Assembly (NCBI GenBank): GCA_018401465.1
Contig: JAGYKE010000004.1
Location: forward strand, 372,001 to 436,000
From: Aestuariivita sp.
Lineage (GTDB): Bacteria > Pseudomonadota > Alphaproteobacteria > Rhodobacterales > Rhodobacteraceae
Length of the DNA: 64,000 bases
Direction: 5' to 3'
Below the pieces are notes generated by a model, which searched no databases, had not been told where the DNA came from, and was given only the letters and a program-made list of their open reading frames with translations. Below, piece after piece: positions 7,697-15,929 of the stretch (position 1 is its first letter; each line of letters begins with the position of its first letter). Position numbers and translations under genes: made by a program.

Positions 7697-9663
7697 TCCG
7701 CCGCCATCCTCTGCGGCGCGCCCGTGACCGCGGCACGGCGGATTTCCAGCGTCGCGCTGATGTATCCCTTGCGCCCGTCCTCGTACGTCACTTCCGTCCG
7801 GGTCGAGACCTTGTCCGACCCGTCATACAGCGCGGCGATGATATCGGCGAATTTCTCTTCGATGATGCGGCGGCGCACCTTGCGGGTGCGGGTCAGTTCG
7901 CCGTCATCGGCGTCGAGTTCCTTGTGCAGGATGACAAAGCGGTGCACCTGACAGCCGGACAGCATATCGTCCGCCGCGACCGACCGGTTCACCTCTTCCA
8001 CATGGGACTGGATCGCCTGCATCACCTGCGGATGCGCCGCCAGTTCCTGATACGAGGAATAGGAGATGTTGTTGCGCTCGGCCCAGTATCCCACCGCCGT
8101 CAGGTCGATGTTGATGAAGGCCACGCATTCGTCGCGGCCGTTGCCGAACAGCACGGCCTCAAGGATGTTGGGGAAGAACTTGAGCTTGTTCTCCACATAT
8201 TTGGGCGCAAACATCCGGCCGTCGGCCATCTTGCCGACATCTTTGGCGCGGTCGATGATCCGCAGATGCCCGGTATCGGGTTCGATGAAGCCCGCGTCGC
8301 CCGTCGCCACCCAGCCTTCGGTATCCTTGGTCGACGCGGTCGATTCGGCGTTCTTGTAGTATTCGACGAAAACACCGGGGCTGCGGTAATAGACCTCGCC
8401 CGTGTCCGAGATGCGGATTTCCACTTCGGGGCATTGCACGCCCACGGTGTCCGAACGCACCTCGCCGTCGGGCTGGGCGGTGATGAAGACCGTGGCTTCG
8501 GTCTGGCCATAAAGCTGCTTCAGGTTGATGCCCAGCGCGCGGTAGAAATCGAAGATTTCCGGCCCGATCGCCTCGCCCGCTGTATAGCCGACGCGCACGC
8601 GGCTAAACCCCAGCGAATTCTTCAGCGGCCCATAGACGAAAAGGTTGCCCAGCCAGTATTTGAACCGGTCGCCACTGCTGACCGGCTTGCCGTCCAGAAT
8701 GGCGGGGCCCACCTTGCGCGCATGCGCCATGAAGCGGTCGAAGAGCCATTTCTTCAGCCGCCCAGCATCCTCCATCCGGATCATGACGTTGGTCAGCTGC
8801 GTCTCGAAGACCCGCGGCGGCGCGAAGAAATAGGTCGGCCCGATCTCGCGCAGGTCAGTCAGCATCGTGACTTCGCTTTCGGGGCAGTTCACGCAGAACC
8901 CGGCCCAGTAGGCCTGCCCGATCGAGAAGATGAAATCGCCCACCCAGGCCATCGGCAGGTAGGACAGGATATCCTCGCCCGAGGTCAGGCGGTCGAATTC
9001 GCAGGAATTCTTCGAGGTCAGGATGACGTTGCGGTTCGAGAGGACCACGCCCTTGGGCTTGCCCGTCGTGCCGCTGGTATACAGCATCACGCAGGTGCTG
9101 TCATAGTCCAGCGCCTCGCGCCGGCGCTTGAGTTCGGGCAGGAATTCCTCGCGCGCCGCGCGGCCCTGTTCCTGAACGTGAGAAAACTGGTGCAGGCGGC
9201 TGTGGTCGTATTTCCGCAGCCCCCGCGCATCAAGATAGATCATGTGTTCGAACTGGTGCAGGCGGCCCTGCACCTCGATCACCTTGTCGACCTGTTCCTG
9301 ATCCGCCGCGATGACGAAGCGTGCGCCGCAATGTTCCAGCACATAGGCCATCTCTTCCGCGACCGCGTCCTGATAGACGGGCACGGGCACTGCGCCCACT
9401 GACTGGATCGCCACCATCGACCAATACATGGCAGGCCGGTTGCGCCCGATGATCGCAACGAAATCCCCCTGCTTGAGGCCAAGGTTGATAAGCCCCAGCG
9501 CAAGCGCCTCGATCTCGGCCTCGGTCTGGGCCCAGGTCCAGCTTTGCCAGATACCCAGTTCCTTTTCCCGATAAGCGGGTCTGTCGCCGAATTGCGTCGC
9601 ATTACGATGCAGCAGGGCCGGAAGGGACTGATGCCCACCGGCGCCGGAAGTGGTCGCGGCCAA
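7693..9663 (-). CDS. Long-chain acyl-CoA synthetase (AMP-binding, FadD15-like)
   Basis: 656-residue ANL-family ligase and first gene of the operon. It has the canonical P-loop 'YTSGTTGKPKG' (about residue 200), the 'YGQTEAT' A5 motif, 'TGDAGFIEPD' A7 and 'DRAKDV' A8 hinge. The length and the 'KFFPNILEAVLFG' segment match the long-chain/bubblegum-type synthetase group. The start is a TTG at 9663, supported by GGAGGAG seven bases upstream; no good ATG lies nearby. Together with the PaaK-like ligase at the operon end it suggests import plus CoA activation of organic acids. Confidence 0.82.
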   Translation of the reverse strand: MAATTSGAGGHQSLPALLHRNATQFGDRPAYREKELGIWQSWTWAQTEAEIEALALGLINLGLKQGDFVAIIGRNRPAMYWSMVAIQSVGAVPVPVYQDAVAEEMAYVLEHCGARFVIAADQEQVDKVIEVQGRLHQFEHMIYLDARGLRKYDHSRLHQFSHVQEQGRAAREEFLPELKRRREALDYDSTCVMLYTSGTTGKPKGVVLSNRNVILTSKNSCEFDRLTSGEDILSYLPMAWVGDFIFSIGQAYWAGFCVNCPESEVTMLTDLREIGPTYFFAPPRVFETQLTNVMIRMEDAGRLKKWLFDRFMAHARKVGPAILDGKPVSSGDRFKYWLGNLFVYGPLKNSLGFSRVRVGYTAGEAIGPEIFDFYRALGINLKQLYGQTEATVFITAQPDGEVRSDTVGVQCPEVEIRISDTGEVYYRSPGVFVEYYKNAESTASTKDTEGWVATGDAGFIEPDTGHLRIIDRAKDVGKMADGRMFAPKYVENKLKFFPNILEAVLFGNGRDECVAFINIDLTAVGYWAERNNISYSSYQELAAHPQVMQAIQSHVEEVNRSVAADDMLSGCQVHRFVILHKELDADDGELTRTRKVRRRIIEEKFADIIAALYDGSDKVSTRTEVTYEDGRKGYISATLEIRRAAVTGAPQRMAAE

Positions 9664-9869
9664 TGTCTTTCTCCTCCCTTGACCGGGGGCGTGACGAACC
9701 CCAGGTGCAGGCCACCCGGTCGGTTCCGACGCATCATGGCCAGCGCGCAGACTGGGAGCGAACCTTTGCCTGATGTTTTCGCAATTCTAACGAATTGTAA
9801 CGGCGCGGTCAGTGAGGACTTTCCCGCGCGACGGCCGGGTGCTAGCGATGGAACCCCGGGGGGAGATGC
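9664..9869. promoter_or_regulatory. Divergent promoter region with TAACG direct repeat and palindrome
   Basis: Spacer between the transporter operon (minus) and the hybrid kinase gene (plus). CAATTC-TAAC-GAATTG (9782-9797) is a perfect palindrome, and TAACG occurs at 9788-9792 and 9798-9802, exactly one helical turn apart. Tandem 10-bp repeats are typical of OmpR-family regulator sites, so the downstream response regulator is a plausible binder. Confidence 0.4.
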
Positions 9870-11774
9870 ATGGACCGGACCGATACCGACACGCGCGATT
9901 TCACGACCGCAGGCCTGAACCTCATCGCACAGGCCCTGTCGATCTATGACCGTGACCTGCGGCTGTCGGTCTGCAACCGGCCCTTCCAGACGATGTTCGA
10001 CCTGCCACCCGACCTCGTCACCCCCGGCGCCCGGTTCGAGGACACGATCCGCCACCTTGTGGGCAAGGGTGAATACGGGTCGGTCGACGACCCCGAAACC
10101 TTCGTGCGCACCCGCGTCGATCAGGCCCGCGCCTTCCAGCCCCATTACATGGAGCGCACCCGGTCCAACGGGCGCACGATCAGCGTCGAAGGATCGCCCC
10201 TGCCACAGGGCGGCTGGGTCACCGTCTATACCGACATCACTCGCACCAAGCGGTCCGAGTCGCTGCTGCGTGCCCGGTCCGAGGAACTCTCGGACCAGCT
10301 TCTCACCCATGCCGAGGACCTGTCCGCCACCAACCGCGAACTGGCGGCCACCATCACCGCGCTGGAAGAGACCAAGCGCCAGCTCACCGAGGCAGAGGCC
10401 CGCACCCGCCTGACCGCCGAGATGATGCCCGCCCACCTCGCACACGTGGACGCAGCCGGGTTCTACACCTATTCCAACCGGCGGCTGGGCACCATCATCC
10501 CCTATCGCGGCGCCGACCTGCCCGGGCGCCACATCCGCGAGGTGCTGGGCGAGGCGATCCACGACCGCATCACGCCGTCGCTGAACCGCGCCTATGCGGG
10601 CGAAGCCTCGGTCTTCGAATTCACCGACCGCTCCAGCGCCCGGCGCATCCGCACCGCCTTTACCCCCGACGGGCGGGGCGGCGTCTATATCCTGTCGATG
10701 GACATCACCCAGGAAACCCAGACCCGCGTCGCGCTGCAGCAGACCCGTCGGCGCGCGCTGGCCGCGCAGATGGTCAACGGGCTTGCCCATGACTTCGCCA
10801 ACCTTCTCACCATCATCCTTGGCCTGCAGTCGCGGCTCGAACGCACCGGGCTGAGCGAAGACCAGTCCGACCTCGTCAAGGCGACGGTGGCGGCGGCGCG
10901 GCGCGGCGGCGGGCTTCTCAACCGGATCGGCGACATGACGGGCCACCGCACCTATCGCGCGCGGTCGACCGACCTGCACGCGCTGTTGCAGGACATGCGC
11001 CTGCTCGCCACGCCCACCCTGCCGCCGACCCTCGGTCTGTCGGTGGTCGACACCACGCCCGACACGGCGCTGATGCTCGATGCCGGCATGCTGCAGGACG
11101 CGCTTCTGAACCTGATCCTGAACGCGCGCGACGCCTGCGGCACATCGGGCCAGATCACCATCGCCGCCCATGCCATCGACGACGTGTGGATCGACATTTC
11201 GGTCACCGATACCGGGCCCGGGTTTTCCGACGCAGCACTCGATCAGGCGCTCAACCCCTTCTTCACGACGAAGGGCGGCAAGGGGTCGGGACTGGGCCTG
11301 CCCATGGTCTATGACATGGTGAAACTCGCCGGCGGCGATCTGCGGCTGTCCAACACCGCCACGGGTGCCTGCGTGACGCTGCGCCTGCCGTGGCGCGCCG
11401 CACCCGCGCAGACGGCAGGGGGCCTTGCCCTTCTGGTCGAGGATGACGACACCCTGCGCGCCGATATCCGCGACATGCTGGTCAGTCTGGACTATTCGGT
11501 GGTCGAGGCCGCCTCGGTCGACGAGGCCATCGCGCTCACCGCCGATCTTCCGGGGATCGCGCTGGTCCTGTCGGACCTGCGGCTGGAAGGCGACGGCACC
11601 GGCATCGACCTCGCCGACCGGCTGGGGCAGGGCGGGCTGCCGCTCATCCTGATGACGTCGCTGCCGCCGGACGACCCGCTGCACCGCGCCGCGCAGGCGC
11701 GCGCGCCGGTGCTGAGCAAACCGTTCCGCGCCGACGACCTTGCCCGCCTGCTGCGCCCCGAGGCCGCCGCATGA
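9870..11774 (+). CDS. PAS-containing hybrid sensor histidine kinase
   Basis: 634-residue soluble hybrid kinase. A first PAS-like domain (about 15-125, 'ALSIYDRDLRLSVCNRPF') is followed by a coiled coil (about 128-180), a second PAS (about 183-280), a HisKA with phospho-acceptor His307 in 'NGLAHDFANLLTIILG', and a HATPase with N-box 'NLILNARDACG' and G-boxes 'DTGPGFSD' and 'GSGLGLPMV'. A C-terminal receiver (about 517-630) has Asp524-526, Asp569 in 'VLSDLRL' and Lys in 'LSKPF'. There are no membrane segments, so it senses a cytoplasmic signal. It overlaps the response regulator gene by 4 bases and is divergent from the transporter operon, which suggests control of that operon. Confidence 0.88.
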   Translation: MDRTDTDTRDFTTAGLNLIAQALSIYDRDLRLSVCNRPFQTMFDLPPDLVTPGARFEDTIRHLVGKGEYGSVDDPETFVRTRVDQARAFQPHYMERTRSNGRTISVEGSPLPQGGWVTVYTDITRTKRSESLLRARSEELSDQLLTHAEDLSATNRELAATITALEETKRQLTEAEARTRLTAEMMPAHLAHVDAAGFYTYSNRRLGTIIPYRGADLPGRHIREVLGEAIHDRITPSLNRAYAGEASVFEFTDRSSARRIRTAFTPDGRGGVYILSMDITQETQTRVALQQTRRRALAAQMVNGLAHDFANLLTIILGLQSRLERTGLSEDQSDLVKATVAAARRGGGLLNRIGDMTGHRTYRARSTDLHALLQDMRLLATPTLPPTLGLSVVDTTPDTALMLDAGMLQDALLNLILNARDACGTSGQITIAAHAIDDVWIDISVTDTGPGFSDAALDQALNPFFTTKGGKGSGLGLPMVYDMVKLAGGDLRLSNTATGACVTLRLPWRAAPAQTAGGLALLVEDDDTLRADIRDMLVSLDYSVVEAASVDEAIALTADLPGIALVLSDLRLEGDGTGIDLADRLGQGGLPLILMTSLPPDDPLHRAAQARAPVLSKPFRADDLARLLRPEAAA

Positions 11775-12475
11775 CCGCGCCGCTGGTCAGCATCCTCGAC
11801 GACGAACCGGCGATCCGGCAGATGCTGACCGAAGCATTGGCCGAGGCGGGCTTCCGCACGCAATCCTTCGGGCGGGCCCGGGAATTCGAGGCCTCGCTCA
11901 ACCGCGCGGTGCCCGATGTCTGCCTCGTGGACCTGTCGCTGCCCGACACCGACGGGCTGGCGCTGGTGCACCGCCTGGCGCTGGAACGCGGGGCGGTGGT
12001 CATCATCATCTCGGGGCGGGGGCAGGTGCAGGACCGGGTGACGGGGCTGGAACTCGGTGCCGATGACTACATCACCAAACCCTTCGACCCGGCCGAAGTG
12101 GTCGCCCGCGTCCGCGCCCGGCTGCGCGCCGCGCCGCGCGGGGCGGTGCAGGGCGGTGACCGCGCGCGCTTCAACGGCTGGACCGCGCATTTCGACCGCT
12201 ACGCGCTGGAAGACCCCGACGGGGCCGAGACCCCCTTCAGCCATGCCGAGGGCGAGGTGCTGCGCCTCTTCCTCGAAAGCCCGCGCCGTCTGATCACCCG
12301 CCAGCAGATGCAGGAAGCCTTCGGCGGCGCGGCCGGCGAAAGCTTCGACCGCGCGATGGACGTCCGCATCTCGCGGCTGCGGACGAAACTGAGGGAAGAC
12401 CCGAAGAACCCCCGCCTGATCAAGACGATCTACGGGGCGGGGTATATCTTTCTCGGGGATGTGAGCTGGGGATAG
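11771..12475 (+). CDS. OmpR-family response regulator
   Basis: 234-residue regulator. The receiver has the acidic pair 'LDDEP', phospho-acceptor Asp54 in 'CLVDLSLPD', Thr/Ser in 'IIISGRG' and Lys in 'YITKPFDP'. A winged-helix Trans_reg_C domain follows at about residues 135-230 ('DRAMDVRISRLRTKL', ending 'IKTIYGAGYIF'). Its ATG overlaps the kinase stop, making a cognate pair with a phosphorelay (His307 and Asp569 of the kinase). A likely target is the divergent spacer at 9664-9869, which has a TAACG repeat. Confidence 0.88.
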   Translation: MTAPLVSILDDEPAIRQMLTEALAEAGFRTQSFGRAREFEASLNRAVPDVCLVDLSLPDTDGLALVHRLALERGAVVIIISGRGQVQDRVTGLELGADDYITKPFDPAEVVARVRARLRAAPRGAVQGGDRARFNGWTAHFDRYALEDPDGAETPFSHAEGEVLRLFLESPRRLITRQQMQEAFGGAAGESFDRAMDVRISRLRTKLREDPKNPRLIKTIYGAGYIFLGDVSWG

Positions 12476-12560
12476 CGTCCCACGATGGGACGCCTTCTCG
12501 GGTGAGGAATATCAAGGGGTTACAGGGGCGGATTCAGGGGTTGTTAAGGTTTGCCAAGCT

Positions 12561-13481
12561 TCAAAGCCTGACGGGCGGATCAAAGTTTCCCTGACCGAAC
12601 CGGTTTTCACGATGCCACTTGAGGTTCTCGGGATGGGGCAAGTCGCTCTGGTTCCTTGGACGGATCAGTTCCTGATTAGGCAGGATAAGCCGGTCAACGA
12701 CATCCTTCGGAACCTTGTTGTGCGACACCAATATCCGATAGCTTTCGGGATCGACCGCTATCAGACCCCGGTCGAACATCCAGTGCAAAGTTCCGGACAG
12801 GGCCAGCCCGTTGCGCACCGAGTCGCTGCCTGAGGCTTCGACCGGGCGGATATGCGCGGCCTGAACCTCGGGCCTGCCGCCACCATTTCGCAGTTCCAGT
12901 CCCGAGATCGCGCACCGATAGCCATAGGCTTCGCGGACACGCCTTCGGAAAGCGACGTCGCGATAGGGTCGGCGCGTCAGTCTTTCGAGAACGGGACGTT
13001 CCAATATAGTTGCTGGTTCGTAGGCGTAGGGATCTTGTGCGCTGTAGCGCCGTTCTTCGATCTCTTCTAGGTCTTGGGGCAAGCCTAGGTTCACGATGCG
13101 CGCGAAATCCGCGTCGGGCAGCCTGCGCACGGCCAGTTGCTGAAGGCCGCCTTTTTTCGGCGCACCGGTTTCATCCCGCAACTGGGTTTCCAGCGGACGC
13201 CCATCGAGAAGTCTGGGCACCTCGCTATCGAAGGGAAGGAAGGTTCCCGGTTCGATCAAGGCCAGATACCGCCCTTCCACGCCCGGCTTGGGAATGACCT
13301 GCTGAACCTTCGCGACCGCGAAGTAGCCGCGCGGCCCTGCCTTCACGGGTTCATAATAGACGATCCAGTCCCCGACGGCCTGACGCACGGCGTCAAGGTA
13401 GGTCTTGGGGAAATCGTACTTCGCGTCAGGCTCGTCGTCGTAAATCGAGTCCGCACGGTGCAGAAAGACAGCTTTACCCAT
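12561..13481 (-). CDS. HNH endonuclease (COG3440-like predicted restriction enzyme)
   Basis: 306-residue protein. The C-terminal half contains an HNH_2-type nuclease core, 'YRCAISGLELRNG' followed by 'EVQAAHIRPVEASGSDSVRNG' residues in two parts and 'LALSGTLHWMFDRG' (about residues 185-240), with His-rich metal and catalytic positions present. The N-terminal ~110 residues ('AVFLHRADSIYDDEP', 'DWIVYYEPVKAGPRGYFAVAKV') form a separate domain of the beta-barrel type seen in predicted modified-DNA restriction enzymes. No methylase or other defence gene is adjacent. Substrate and role are unknown. Confidence 0.75.
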   Translation of the reverse strand: MGKAVFLHRADSIYDDEPDAKYDFPKTYLDAVRQAVGDWIVYYEPVKAGPRGYFAVAKVQQVIPKPGVEGRYLALIEPGTFLPFDSEVPRLLDGRPLETQLRDETGAPKKGGLQQLAVRRLPDADFARIVNLGLPQDLEEIEERRYSAQDPYAYEPATILERPVLERLTRRPYRDVAFRRRVREAYGYRCAISGLELRNGGGRPEVQAAHIRPVEASGSDSVRNGLALSGTLHWMFDRGLIAVDPESYRILVSHNKVPKDVVDRLILPNQELIRPRNQSDLPHPENLKWHRENRFGQGNFDPPVRL

Positions 13482-13505
13482 GGTCGGAGAAAACCGCAGG
13501 TTGCG

Positions 13506-13850
13506 CGATCACGCAAGCATCCCGTCAGGCAGTCAGTCTCCCCACCCCCTCCGCCAGCACCCTGACCCCCGCCACGAGGTCCGCCTCGTCCGTGTCCTCG
13601 TCGAAGGCATGGCTGATGCCGCCGATGGAGGGCACGAACAGCATCGCGACCGGCATGAGCCGCGCGACATTCGTGGCATCGTGGAGCGCACCTGAGAGCA
13701 GGTGGCGCCAGCGGCCCGGGCTGACGGCCTCAGACCAGGACTCGAGCGTGGCGCGCAAGGTAGGGACCATCGCCACGGGGTCGAGGCCCGGCATCGGGCC
13801 GAAGTCGACCGACAGGCCGCGGTCGTCGCCGATCTTCGCCAGCCTTGGCG
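13506..13850 (-). pseudogene. Truncated duplicate of M20-type amidohydrolase 3' end
   Basis: A fragment corresponding to the last ~105 codons of the intact hydrolase at 15604-16788. Shared peptide runs include '[20 protein letters not shown]' and '[13 protein letters not shown]', but upstream of '[19 protein letters not shown]' the reading frame diverges into unrelated sequence and the metal-binding N-terminal half is missing. The repeat also includes ~19 bases beyond the stop codon (offset to the second copy 2079 bases). The first ~110 bases are almost identical between copies and similarity falls further in. An open frame continues to 13971, but the extra ~40 codons have no hydrolase features. 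Confidence 0.8.
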
Positions 13851-14031
13851 GCCAATACGGGGTTGGCTTTGCATGCCTGTTCACAGCGCAATCAGCCGAA
13901 AGACCTTTGATAGACCCGAACCCAGGGGGGAGATTTGCGCTTGGGGACAGTATTGCCGCATTCACCGGCACAGGCCGTTGACAGCCGCAGGATGGGGCCT
14001 CTAATGGCGCAAAATCTCAGAGAATAGACCC

Positions 14032-15213
14032 ATGAAGAAAACATTCACGCGGCGCGGCTTTTTGCAGACCTCGGCAGTTTTGCCCGCAACCTTCGGACTG
14101 CCGGGCAGCATCGGCGAGGCGGGTGCTGCAACCCCAGAAGTTCGCACCATCGTGCCGCCCCGCCTTGAAGGCGCCTATCTCGGCGAAAGGATATTGTGCC
14201 ACCGACCGATGCGCCGTGGTTCCCCGAACCTGAGCATCCGGCAGGACGGCAGCCGGACAATCGCGCATAACTATGGCCACGGCGGAAGTGGCTGGACCCT
14301 TGCGCCGGGGTCGGCAAACTATGTCGTGGGCCTTGCCGAGGAGGCCTTGCAGTCCGGTGAAGGCAGCAGATCCGAACCGGTCGTCGTGCTTGGTGCCGGC
14401 GTCATCGGCCTGTTTACGGCCTTCGAACTCGTGCAGCGTGGCTTCAGTGATGTGACGGTCATCGCCGATCGCTTCGAGTCACTGACCTCGCACAATGCTG
14501 GCGGGCTATTGGCCCCCGTCTCGATGGACAACGAACCAGAGATGCAGGTCATCATCGATCGCATCGGGGTCGATGCCTACCGCTTCTACGCCAGGGTGGC
14601 GCGGGGCGAGCTTGCGGAGTTCAAGGGCGGGGCCGTGATCGTGCCGACCTACTTTGAAGACCGCAGCGAGTCTGGCCTTGAACCCTATGTCGGGGTCGTG
14701 ATGCAACCGGCGAAGGATGTTGTGCTCGATTTCGGCAACGGTACCCAGCGGCCGATGGTGGCCTATGACGACGGCATCTTCATCGACACGGCCGTCATGA
14801 TGCAGGCGCTCACGGATGTCCTGCAGAACCGTATCCGGTTCGAGAAGAAGAAGATCGGCAGCTTTGACGAGCTGTCAGCCAACCTGATTTTCGACTGTAC
14901 AGGCCTTGGCGCGGGCGCCCTGAACAATGACCCCGACATGGTCTCGGTTCAGGGACATCTCATCATGCTGAAGGATCAGATGCCGCAGGACCTGCAATAC
15001 ATGATCCTTGTCTACTTCGGCGAAGACAAGACCGACGCGGGCCAGAAGGTGAAGCGGTCATTCTACCAGTTCCCCAAACACATGCCCAACACAGGCGTGA
15101 ATGACATTGGGGTCGTCGGCGGCACGTTCATCGAAGGCGCAACCATCAACACGCCGAACGTGAAGGAGTTCGACATTCTGATCGCGGGCGCCAAACGGTT
15201 CTACGGGCTGTAA
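14032..15213 (+). CDS. Tat-exported FAD oxidoreductase, D-amino-acid-oxidase-like, permuted
   Basis: 393-residue protein with a twin-arginine signal (MKKTFTRRGFLQTSAVLP; RRGFLQ) and a predicted periplasmic location. The DAO-type FAD fold is shown by 'VVLGAGVIGLFTAFEL' (about 122-137), 'NAGGLLAPVSMD' and 'DCTGLGAGAL'. The motif 'HNYGHGGSGWTLAPG', normally near the C-terminus of D-amino acid oxidases, here lies at about residues 80-95, before the dinucleotide fold, so the substrate-side segment is moved to the front. Length and the final 'DILIAGAKRFYGL' fit a complete protein. Base composition is less GC-rich than the neighbours, and it lies between two copies of a hydrolase fragment, suggesting acquisition. 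Substrate unknown. Confidence 0.78.
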   Translation: MKKTFTRRGFLQTSAVLPATFGLPGSIGEAGAATPEVRTIVPPRLEGAYLGERILCHRPMRRGSPNLSIRQDGSRTIAHNYGHGGSGWTLAPGSANYVVGLAEEALQSGEGSRSEPVVVLGAGVIGLFTAFELVQRGFSDVTVIADRFESLTSHNAGGLLAPVSMDNEPEMQVIIDRIGVDAYRFYARVARGELAEFKGGAVIVPTYFEDRSESGLEPYVGVVMQPAKDVVLDFGNGTQRPMVAYDDGIFIDTAVMMQALTDVLQNRIRFEKKKIGSFDELSANLIFDCTGLGAGALNNDPDMVSVQGHLIMLKDQMPQDLQYMILVYFGEDKTDAGQKVKRSFYQFPKHMPNTGVNDIGVVGGTFIEGATINTPNVKEFDILIAGAKRFYGL

Positions 15214-15584
15214 CGCGACGGGCGGGACGCAGGACCGGAAATGAGGATGGTCGGGCTGTCGGCGAAGGCGTCGACCTGAACAGCGGTTCCGTCCCAAAGC
15301 ACCCGCACCAGTCCGGGCCCGATACAGACCCAAGTCAGCTCACGTCGTGACGTGCTTGCCGCGCTTTTGACCTGGCCGGGGTTTGGCCCGACTTTCGGCA
15401 GCGATATCTGCGGCGACCGTTGACGACGATGTATCGACCCTGCGGGGTCCTTCGACCTGTGCGTTCGAACAGCCGATCTGTTCCGTGTTCGTCGATCCAA
15501 ATCGCTGCTTTCTGGACATGTTCGTCCTTGATCGATGCGCTTGCCTCCAAAAGGTTCGTCTGCAGGTCTCCAAGTCCTGTCATC
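15214..15584. other. Unassigned insert segment between oxidase gene and repeat
   Basis: About 370 bases with no recognised gene. On the minus strand an open frame (stop at 15335) reads 'KDEHVQKAAIWIDEHGTDRL' and 'GRYIVVNGRRRYRC'. A second minus frame from about 15340 to 15201 reads 'GLVRVLWDGTAVQVDAFAD'. The two could be remains of one frameshifted gene, since both look protein-like, but I recognise no family. Composition resembles the oxidase insert more than the flanking genes. Confidence 0.3.
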
Positions 15585-15929
15585 CGATCACGCAAGCATC
15601 CCGTCAGGCAGTCAGTCTCCCCACCGCCTCCGCCAGCACCCTGACCCCCGCCACGAGGTCCGCCTCGTCGGTGTCCTCGTCGAAGGCGTGGCTGATGCCG
15701 CCGATGGAGGGGACGAAGAGCATCGCGACGGGCATCAGGCGGGCGACGTTCGTGGCGTCGTGCAGCGCGCCGGAGGGCAGGTTGCGCCAGCGGCCGGGGC
15801 TGACGGCCTCCGCCCCCACCTCGAGCGCAGCGCGCAGGGCGGGGTCCATCGCGACGGGGTCGAGGCCCAGCATCTGGCCGAATTCGACCGTCAGGCCGCG
15901 TTCCGCCGCAATCTCCTGCGCGGTGTCGC
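15585..15929. repeat. Second copy of the direct repeat (hydrolase 3' end)
   Basis: This stretch matches 13506-13850 in the same orientation, beginning with the identical CGATCACGCAAGCATCCCG and including the stop and last ~105 codons of the hydrolase gene. The two copies bracket 1.7 kb carrying the Tat oxidase gene. Confidence 0.8.

Noticed and set aside
3583-7951. Long plus-strand open frames opposite the LivM/LivH/LivG genes
   Set aside because: Translations are rich in Arg, His, Asp and Gln repeats and oppose clear permease and ATPase genes; treated as antisense shadows.
9279-11684. 801-codon minus-strand open frame
   Set aside because: It lies antisense to the hybrid kinase, whose domains and motifs are unmistakable.
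12561-13481. A multi-gene defence island around the HNH nuclease
   Set aside because: The neighbours are a two-component system and metabolic genes; no helicase, methylase, retron, or toxin partner is adjacent.
13851-13971. N-terminal part of the open frame containing the hydrolase remnant
   Set aside because: No similarity to the hydrolase N-terminus and no metal motifs; chance open frame beyond the duplication breakpoint.
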